Translations under genes and position numbers: made by a program
The notes under the pieces: model-generated
What the model was told of the DNA's origin: nothing
Databases searched by the model: none
What the model saw: only the letters and a program-made list of their open reading frames with translations
Assembly: GCA_964475165.1 (NCBI GenBank)
Contig: CAYYVN010000002.1
Location: 1 to 64,000 of the forward strand
Origin: CAYUHK01 sp964475165
GTDB taxonomy: Bacteria; Verrucomicrobiota; Kiritimatiellia; JAAZAB01
Direction of reading: 5' to 3'
DNA: 64,000 nucleotides
Part shown: in pieces, positions 58,952 through 64,000 of the stretch
Layout of the letters: every line of letters begins with the position of its first letter
How positions within the stretch are numbered: the stretch's first letter is position 1

Positions 58952-60374
58952 ATTTACGCAGATGCGAAGGCAAAAGCTTGAGGGCAATGCGATATTTGGC
59001 GACTGTCCGCCGAGCGATCTGAATCCCTTGTGCTTGCAGCTGCGCGGTGATGTCTTGGTCGGAAAGCGGTCGCTGCGGGTCCTCGTCGGCGACCAGCGTG
59101 GCGATCATATCCTGCACGGTTTTATTGGAGACGGTTTGGCCATCGGTTGTTTGGAGGCCTGGCGTAAAGAAATATTTCATCTCAAAGAGGCCGCGCGGGG
59201 TTTGCATGTATTTATTGGCGATACAGCGGCTGATCGTCGTTTCATGGAGGCCGACTTTTCGCGCCACTGCAGCCATCGTCAAGGGCTTGAGATGCGCCAG
59301 GCCCCGATCCAGAAAATCGGTTTGCGTTTCCACGATAGCCGTGGCCACACGGCGCATGGTTTGTTGGCGCTGGGCGATGCTTTTAATCAACAACATACCC
59401 GAACGCATGCGCTCCTTGATATAGGTCTTAACATCCTCCGGTGTTTGTGCCGCCTGCCAGAGCTCGCGATAATGTCGGCTGATGCGCAGGCTGGGAATTT
59501 CTTCATCGTTCAATATAATCTGATAACGTTCCTCCACTTTTTGCACGATCACATCGGGGAGGATATAATGGGGCGTTTCCGCGCTGAAAGCCCGGCCGGG
59601 TTTGGGCTCCAGGGTGGCGATCAGTTGCGCCGCCTGTTGAACTTCCGCCAGGGGAGTTTGGATGGCCAGAGCAATTTCTTTATATTGCTTGCGGCCCAGA
59701 GAGGCCAGGTGATCGCGCACGATGGTGGCGGCCAAGGAATGCGCTTGCCCGAGGCGTTCCAACTGCAGCAGGAGACATTCGCGTAAGTCGCGAGCACCGA
59801 CGCCTACCGGATCAAAATCCTGGATTAATTCCAGTAAATCCCTCAGCCAGGCAGGATCAATGCTCGCCGAAGCGGCCAGTTCCGTCAGATCTTGTACCAG
59901 ATAGCCGTCATCATTAATGCTGCCAATGAGCAGCTTGCCAAGGCGGCGCTCTTTTTCGTCGATTTCCGCCAACGCCAGCTGACGCAGGAGGTGGTCCTGC
60001 AGCGATTCCTTTTGCGTCTGGGCCTCCAGAAAATAACGGCGCCGTTTATCGGCTTCGCTATCGGGCGGCTGATATTCTTGTTCCTGGAAGAAATAGCGCG
60101 ACCATTCCTCATCCAGGCGCGCGAGGATGGCGAAGTCCTCTTGGAAGTTCAATTCCTTGGTTTCATCCGGGGTGTTGGCGGTCGGCTCCGGTTCGAGCGT
60201 CAGGCTGCTCTTGAGTTTTTCCTCGAGGATCGGGTTTTGTTGTAATTCCTTTTGGATACGCAGGCGCAATTCCAGCATGGGGACCTGGAGCAGTTCCAGC
60301 GATTGGCGCAATTGCGGCGCCAGCATTTGAATCTGCCGCTGTTCCTGGGTTAAAGCCAGCGTTTGGTTCTGCAT
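58944..60374 (-). CDS. rpoN: RNA polymerase sigma-54 factor
   Basis: Sigma-54 of 476 residues. Region I is the Gln/Leu-rich start QNQTLALTQEQRQIQMLAPQ, followed by SLELLQVPMLELRLRIQKEL and an acidic region II. The core-binding and HTH regions (HETTISRCIANKYMQTPRG) and the C-terminal RpoN box ARRTVAKYRI are intact. It would need bacterial enhancer-binding proteins, none of which is in the window. In enterobacteria rpoN lies between lptB and hpf; here those two are adjacent at 18.7 kb and rpoN has moved away. Confidence 0.97.
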   Translation of the reverse strand: MQNQTLALTQEQRQIQMLAPQLRQSLELLQVPMLELRLRIQKELQQNPILEEKLKSSLTLEPEPTANTPDETKELNFQEDFAILARLDEEWSRYFFQEQEYQPPDSEADKRRRYFLEAQTQKESLQDHLLRQLALAEIDEKERRLGKLLIGSINDDGYLVQDLTELAASASIDPAWLRDLLELIQDFDPVGVGARDLRECLLLQLERLGQAHSLAATIVRDHLASLGRKQYKEIALAIQTPLAEVQQAAQLIATLEPKPGRAFSAETPHYILPDVIVQKVEERYQIILNDEEIPSLRISRHYRELWQAAQTPEDVKTYIKERMRSGMLLIKSIAQRQQTMRRVATAIVETQTDFLDRGLAHLKPLTMAAVARKVGLHETTISRCIANKYMQTPRGLFEMKYFFTPGLQTTDGQTVSNKTVQDMIATLVADEDPQRPLSDQDITAQLQAQGIQIARRTVAKYRIALKLLPSHLRKSP

Positions 60375-60406
60375 GGAATTTTCTTTCTTTCGTCAGACCC
60401 AATATC

Positions 60407-60435
60407 AGTATAATATTCCAGGCCAAGGTTCACAA
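60407..60435 (-). promoter_or_regulatory. Putative promoter for rpoN
   Basis: Minus-strand TTGTGA (60435-60430), 17-base spacer, TATACT (60412-60407), about 33 bases before the rpoN ATG. A plus-strand TATAAT (60409-60414) overlaps it and could serve the divergent hydrolase gene. Confidence 0.58.
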
Positions 60436-60447
60436 GAGGTTTTGAGC

Positions 60448-61278
60448 ATGAAAGTATGTGTTTTGGCTAGCGGGAGCTCCGGCAATTGCATCTATGTAGG
60501 TTCGGATTCCACGCAGATTCTGATAGATGCCGGTCTAAGCGGCCGGGCCACCCGGCTACGCTTGGAGCAGCTGGGCGTTGATTTGGCTGCCATCCAGGCC
60601 ATTTGCCTGACCCATGAGCACTGCGATCATGTCGCCGGTTTAAGCACCTTACATACCCGGCATGGGATGGCGCTCTATGCGAATGCCGGCACTATTGAAG
60701 CGATGCAAGCGGATAAAAAAAAGAGGGCCTTGCGCTGGCAGGTGTTTACCACTGGGGCGCGGTTTGCCATCGGCGATCTGATCCTGGAACCCTTTGCCGT
60801 TTCGCATGACGCCTATGAGCCGGTGGGTTTTGTTGTCCAGCGTGGTCCGGTACGGGTGGGGATTGTCACGGATATTGGGATGAGCACGCATCTGGTGCGC
60901 GAACGCCTGAAGCCCTGTCAGGCGCTGGTCATCGAGTCTAATCATGATGAGCATTTGCTCTCCAATACGCGGCGGCCGTGGTCCTTGAAGCAACGCATCG
61001 CCGGGCGCCAAGGGCATCTCTCCAATAAGCATGCCGCCGATCTGGTGGCCGAGGTGTCTGGGCCAGGCTTACAACAGGTGTTTCTGGCGCATCTCAGCAG
61101 TGAGTGTAACCGCCCTGAATTGGCCTTGCAGACCATGCAAACGGCACTGCAGCAGCGCGGCCAGGCGCATATCCAGGTGCATTTGACTTTTCCGGACCGG
61201 AACAGTGCCCTCTGGAAATATGATCAGTCTGGCAGGCAGCCATGCTCCCCGGCCAATGGTGGTGCTCCTGGCCAGTGA
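60448..61278 (+). CDS. MBL-fold metallo-hydrolase, YycJ/WalJ-like
   Basis: A 276-residue metallo-beta-lactamase-fold protein. It opens with VCVLASGSSGNCIYVGSDSTQILIDAG, the family start of YycJ, and has the metal motif LTHEHCDHVAGL, AVSHDAYEPVGF and ESNHDEHLL. YycJ proteins are 5'-3' DNA exonuclease-like enzymes linked to mismatch repair and cell-wall signalling in Firmicutes; its exact task here is unknown. The ATG at 60448 is chosen because family members begin at MKxxVLASGSSGN. The last 15 residues look non-conserved. Confidence 0.88.
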   Translation: MKVCVLASGSSGNCIYVGSDSTQILIDAGLSGRATRLRLEQLGVDLAAIQAICLTHEHCDHVAGLSTLHTRHGMALYANAGTIEAMQADKKKRALRWQVFTTGARFAIGDLILEPFAVSHDAYEPVGFVVQRGPVRVGIVTDIGMSTHLVRERLKPCQALVIESNHDEHLLSNTRRPWSLKQRIAGRQGHLSNKHAADLVAEVSGPGLQQVFLAHLSSECNRPELALQTMQTALQQRGQAHIQVHLTFPDRNSALWKYDQSGRQPCSPANGGAPGQ

Positions 61279-61591
61279 ACGCTGAGCACGCCAATGATAA
61301 TCAAAGATCAGGCGCCTGACCGAGAGGGGACGCCATAAAATAAGTTGACTCTTGCCGATGCTTGCCGCATAATGCACGCGTTTGCCGGGATCTTGTTTAG
61401 TAACCATTAACCTATGCTGGAGGAGGTGTGCAAAGCCGGGGGTGCTGGCAGCTCAGCCCCAGGCGGGGAACAAAGTGGGGTGCTATCAATCTCCATGTCG
61501 CAGCCAGCGCATGGTCATTAAACTTTGACGGGGATTTTCCAGGTGGAGCGATCCCTGTTTTATCCATAAACAAAAACAAGAGGAAAATGCT
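61279..61591 (+). other. 313-base leader region before the small secreted protein
   Basis: It begins with a perfect 12-base palindrome (TCAGGCGCCTGA, near 61308) after the hydrolase stop. A promoter follows at 61345-61373, leaving about 210 bases of untranslated leader before the ATG at 61592. That leader is G-rich with several inverted pairs (for example GGGGGTGCTGGC and GCTCAGCCCC). I recognise no known RNA family and no tRNA. Confidence 0.55.
61345..61373 (+). promoter_or_regulatory. Putative promoter for the small secreted protein
   Basis: TTGACT (61345-61350), 17-base spacer, CATAAT (61368-61373). A strong sigma-70 match, about 218 bases before the ATG. Confidence 0.55.
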
Positions 61592-62041
61592 ATGAGACTT
61601 TTAAATGTATGCCTAGTGTCCTTGTGTGCCCTGGCCATCATCAGCCCGGTCTGGGCAGAGGAAGCGGTTGCCGGAGCCGAAACGCCGGAAGCGGCCATGT
61701 CGGCTGAGCCCAAGGCCCTGGATGCGGTCGAGGTTGCTGCCCCAGTAGCAGAGATCAAGGCTCCGATCATGCCTCCGCCCCTGGAACTGCGTAAGATGGG
61801 CGAAATCAGCGTGAGCAAAGATGCGTCCGGTCAGATCACGGCCATCAAGCTGATCGTCACCAGCTATGACATCATCTTGGACGAAGGCAGCAAGCCTCTG
61901 GAAAGCATGGATGGCCAAAAAGTGCGTGTCACCGGCACATTCAGCATGCAGGAAGGGCGCCGCTGCTTCACCGTGAAAAGCGTGGAATCGGTTGCCGAAC
62001 CGGCTTTGGATAAGTCGGCCGAAGGCTCTTCGAATAAGTAA
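61592..62041 (+). CDS. Small secreted protein with OB-like domain, function unknown
   Basis: I do not recognise the family. The 149-residue product has a clean signal peptide (LLNVCLVSLCALAIISPVWA, cut near residue 22). An Ala/Glu/Pro-rich linker follows to about residue 63, then a beta-rich domain (GEISVSKDASGQITAIKLIV ... MDGQKVRVTGTFSMQEGRRC) with the rhythm of small bacterial OB-fold proteins. GAGGAAAATGCT precedes the ATG. It is flanked by its own promoter and a strong terminator, so it is probably an independently and well expressed periplasmic protein. Confidence 0.75.
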   Translation: MRLLNVCLVSLCALAIISPVWAEEAVAGAETPEAAMSAEPKALDAVEVAAPVAEIKAPIMPPPLELRKMGEISVSKDASGQITAIKLIVTSYDIILDEGSKPLESMDGQKVRVTGTFSMQEGRRCFTVKSVESVAEPALDKSAEGSSNK

Positions 62042-62066
62042 ATTCGCGCATTGGATTATTGAACTG

Positions 62067-62102
62067 AAATGGCCGCCTCGGGTTCCGGGGCGGCCATTTT
62101 AT
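62067..62102 (+). terminator. Rho-independent terminator after the small secreted protein
   Basis: AAATGGCCGCC and GGCGGCCATTT form a perfect 11-bp stem around an 11-base loop and run into TTTTATT. It is the clearest intrinsic terminator in the window, 26 bases after the stop at 62041. Confidence 0.82.
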
Positions 62103-62183
62103 TGGCGGCGGGCTCTGGTCAGCCCTGATCCAGCGCCGCCTGCGCTGGCAGTCTTCTTGGCGCTGGGGCTCAGCTAGTTTTAA

Positions 62184-62211
62184 TTGCTTTTAGGTCCGGA
62201 GAGAATATACT
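62184..62211 (+). promoter_or_regulatory. Possible promoter in the 540-base gap
   Basis: TTGCTT (62184-62189), 16-base spacer, TATACT (62206-62211). Transcription from it would give a leader of about 365 bases before the Gfo/Idh gene, or an independent small RNA. Confidence 0.38.
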
Positions 62212-62399
62212 GATCGATTATAGCTTAAGGCGTTCTGGGTGTTTCTGGTAAACCGGATGAGCGCCTGGAGTAGGGCTGGAATCAAGGGGGTCCGAGGAAT
62301 GGTCGGCCATTGGGTGCCGTCGGGATTTTCATCTAGCCTTGGCTGGTGGGATAGCTAACACTTCTGGCCACCCGCGCTTGGCGGGGCTATCAGCTCCTG

Positions 62400-62421
62400 C
62401 CGGCGAGGCGCCGGGCACCAA
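62400..62421 (+). repeat. 22-bp direct repeat, copy 1 (intergenic)
   Basis: CCGGCGAGGCGCCGGGCACC plus AA. Identical to 63288-63309 inside the Gfo/Idh gene. The first 15 bases can fold as CCGGCG-AGG-CGCCGG. Confidence 0.7.
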
Positions 62422-62581
62422 GGGGTGTTTTCATCTGTTGCAGTGCCAACGGTCAGGGCCTCTCGGGTATCCAGGGATAGCATCTTGAGAGCCGCTCGCG
62501 CTGGGCCATAGCAGTCGCTCGGGATGCCCCGGGCGGAGCTCGAAGGGAATAATAACTGAAACATCAAGCAGGGGAGCCGGT

Positions 62582-63733
62582 ATGAAAAAAATACGAGTGG
62601 GAGTGGTGGGCGTCGGAGTGATGGGCAATAGCCATGCGCGTCAACTATTGGAAGGCCAGATCGCTCGCGCCGAATTGACGGCTGTTAGCGACAGCTCGCC
62701 GCAACGTTTGCAGCCCTTCAAGGGCCGAGTGCAAACTTTCACGGCAGCGGATAAAATGCTGCGCTCCGGTCTGCTCGATGCTGTGATCATTGCCAGCCCC
62801 CATTATGATCATACCATTTCCGGCCGCCTGGCTCTGCAGCAGGGCCTGCATGTCCTGGTGGAAAAACCCATCTCGGTGCACAAAGCCGATTGCCAACGAT
62901 TACTGGCGGCCCATCGCAGCAAGCGCCAGGTATTTGCGGCCATGTTTAATAACCGCACTTTGCCCTGTTACGCCAAGCTGCGTCAGTTGGTGGCGGAAGG
63001 TGAGCTGGGCGCTCTGCGGCGGATTGTCTGGATCACCACCGATTGGTTCCGCACCGATACCTATTATGCTATGGGTGGCTGGCGCGCCACCTGGCGCGGC
63101 GAGGGCGGCGGGGTCTTGATGAATCAATGCCCGCATCAACTTGATTTATTGCAGTGGATCGCTGGGCTGCCAGCCCGCCTGCGCGCTTTTTGTTATTTCG
63201 GCAAATATCATTCGATTGAGGTTGAGGATGATGTCACCGCTTATCTGGAATATGCCAATGGTGCCACTGGGGTTTTTATCGCCACCACCGGCGAGGCGCC
63301 GGGCACCAATCGCCTGGAGCTCACCGGTGATCGCGGGCGGGTGATCGTCGAGCATGAAAAGATTCGCTTCACGCGCAATACCACGCCCATGGATGAGTAT
63401 TGTCGGAAGAGCCCGGAGGCCTTCGGCAAACCGGATGTGTGGCAGGTGGAGATTCCGGCCTCAGCGCCAGCCTTGATACAACATCGGGCCATCATCCAAA
63501 ACTTTGTGGATGCCATTCTGGATAAGGTGCCCCTGATCGCGCCGGCGGCTGAAGGTATTCATTCGGTGGAATTGGCTAACGCCATGATTTATTCCAGCAT
63601 CAAAGATCAATGGGTGGACTTGCCCTTGAATGCCGCCAGCTATGAACGGCTGCTCAAAGAATTGATCAAACGACCGCCGGCCCGCTGGCAGCCCAGCGGG
63701 CGGCGCTCACAGCCGCGCCGTCGGCGTCAATGA
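62582..63733 (+). CDS. Gfo/Idh/MocA family oxidoreductase
   Basis: An NAD(P)-dependent sugar dehydrogenase of 383 residues. The Rossmann start is RVGVVGVGVMGNSHARQLLE, the conserved EKP motif is LVEKPISVHKADCQRLL, and VLMNQCPHQLDLLQWIAG provides the catalytic-region histidine. The substrate is not predictable. TTGEAPGTNRLELTGDRG in the C-terminal domain includes the second copy of a 22-bp repeat. A basic tail (RWQPSGRRSQPRRRRQ) ends the protein. It starts after an unusually long non-coding gap and precedes pdxJ by 25 bases. Confidence 0.9.
   Translation: MKKIRVGVVGVGVMGNSHARQLLEGQIARAELTAVSDSSPQRLQPFKGRVQTFTAADKMLRSGLLDAVIIASPHYDHTISGRLALQQGLHVLVEKPISVHKADCQRLLAAHRSKRQVFAAMFNNRTLPCYAKLRQLVAEGELGALRRIVWITTDWFRTDTYYAMGGWRATWRGEGGGVLMNQCPHQLDLLQWIAGLPARLRAFCYFGKYHSIEVEDDVTAYLEYANGATGVFIATTGEAPGTNRLELTGDRGRVIVEHEKIRFTRNTTPMDEYCRKSPEAFGKPDVWQVEIPASAPALIQHRAIIQNFVDAILDKVPLIAPAAEGIHSVELANAMIYSSIKDQWVDLPLNAASYERLLKELIKRPPARWQPSGRRSQPRRRRQ
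63288..63309 (+). repeat. 22-bp direct repeat, copy 2 (in Gfo/Idh gene)
   Basis: Exact copy of 62400-62421, here encoding the conserved GEAPGT part of the dehydrogenase. Confidence 0.7.
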
Positions 63734-63758
63734 ATCCCTTCGGAAGGAGGCTGCCTTG

Positions 63759-64000
63759 ATGAAAAAATATCGGCCCTTGCGGTTGGGTGTGAATGTGGAT
63801 CATGTGGCCACCGTGCGCCAGGCTCGCGGCACGCTTTATCCGGATCCCCTGGAGGCCGCGCAGCTCTGCTTGCAGGCGGGTGCGGCTGGCATCACCATCC
63901 ATCTGCGTGAAGATCGTCGTCACATTCAAGATCATGATTTGCGGAACATGCGTCGCCGGCTGCGCGCGCCGCTCAACTTGGAAATGGCCAATGCCCCGGA
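63759..64000 (+). CDS. pdxJ: Pyridoxine 5'-phosphate synthase, N-terminal part (runs off window)
   Basis: It joins 3-amino-2-oxopropyl phosphate and deoxyxylulose 5-phosphate to pyridoxine 5-phosphate. The 80 visible residues contain LGVNVDHVATVRQARGTLYPDP, AGAAGITIHLREDRRHIQDHDL and LNLEMANAP, which are unmistakable for PdxJ. The ATG at 63759 has a strong GGAAGGAGG 8 bases upstream. Together with yggS at 11.9 kb this is the second vitamin-B6-related gene in the window, but they are far apart. Confidence 0.96.
   Translation, partial: MKKYRPLRLGVNVDHVATVRQARGTLYPDPLEAAQLCLQAGAAGITIHLREDRRHIQDHDLRNMRRRLRAPLNLEMANAP

Larger units (their letters stand above)
62042..62581 (+). other. 540-base gap between secreted protein and Gfo/Idh gene
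   Basis: The first 60 bases hold a strong terminator. A promoter-like pair lies at 62184-62211, leaving about 370 transcribed bases before the next ATG. This stretch has several GC-rich inverted segments and one copy of a 22-base repeat. I see no tRNA, tmRNA, SRP RNA or RNase P RNA hallmark and no convincing reading frame on either strand. Confidence 0.55.

Noticed and set aside
1..64000. CRISPR arrays, transposases, tRNA or rRNA genes
   Set aside because: No regular direct-repeat arrays, no transposase or integrase motifs and no T-loop/anticodon patterns were noticed in the gaps. Small tRNAs could be missed by eye; a tRNA scan would settle it.

Overview
The window reads as ordinary chromosome of a Gram-negative, LPS-making bacterium. 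It is densely packed, moderately GC-rich by eye, and has no rRNA, tRNA, insertion sequence, prophage or CRISPR array that I could find. The outer-membrane gene set (kdsA, kdsB, a heptose-phosphate kinase, lptA/lptB/lptC, an LptF/G permease, ArnT-like transferases) is combined with HPr kinase, sigma-54, a compact archaeal-type phosphatidylserine decarboxylase, and a metK-ahcY pair. This mix suggests the PVC superphylum (Kiritimatiellota, Lentisphaerota or Verrucomicrobiota), but that placement is inference from gene content only.

Layout. 1-3.3 kb: end of a CorA-like gene, then tsaB and a tightly coupled psd-pssA-uracil-DNA-glycosylase run. 3.3-5.8 kb (minus): HAD hydrolase and gnd. 5.9-8.5 kb: argC coupled to a Mur ligase. 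8.3-11.5 kb (minus): rpsU (55 aa) followed by gmd, rmd and a flippase-like membrane protein, a GDP-deoxyhexose module. 11.9-22.3 kb: yggS, proC, a DUF3108 protein, then an LPS core/transport and phosphorelay block (heptose kinase, kdsB, kdsA, lptC, lptA, lptB, hpf, hprK, ptsH, ptsI). 22.3-26.4 kb: metK, ahcY, LptF/G permease. 26.4-32.2 kb: two head-to-head ArnT-like transferases with ArnB- and ArnC-like genes. 32.3-38.4 kb: topB, then tig-clpP-clpX. 38.5-48 kb: panD (minus), a periplasmic nucleotidase, uvrA, a long TPR lipoprotein-like protein and an ExbB-ExbD-TonB-like set. 48-52.2 kb: hisD-hisC and hisB-hisA as two units. 52.2-57.5 kb: M16 peptidase, AsmA-like protein, another polytopic glycosyltransferase, a degenerate YchF-like protein. 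57.5-60.4 kb (minus): rpoN and a parvulin-type PPIase. 60.4-64 kb: a YycJ-like metallo-hydrolase, a small secreted protein, a Gfo/Idh/MocA dehydrogenase and the start of pdxJ.

A common theme is envelope construction: phospholipid headgroups, KDO/heptose, LPS export, deoxyhexose and amino-sugar decoration, beta-barrel or secretion helpers and an energised ExbBD channel. Many neighbours overlap by 1-4 bases (ATGA, TGATG, GTGA, TTGA), so translational coupling is widespread.

I did not find an obviously new multi-gene system. The items most worth a second look are a YchF-like protein whose nucleotide-binding motif is damaged, an incomplete Arn-type lipid A modification cluster, a 171-bp tail-to-tail overlap of two conserved genes, and a 540-bp gap with its own promoter and terminator and no recognisable gene.
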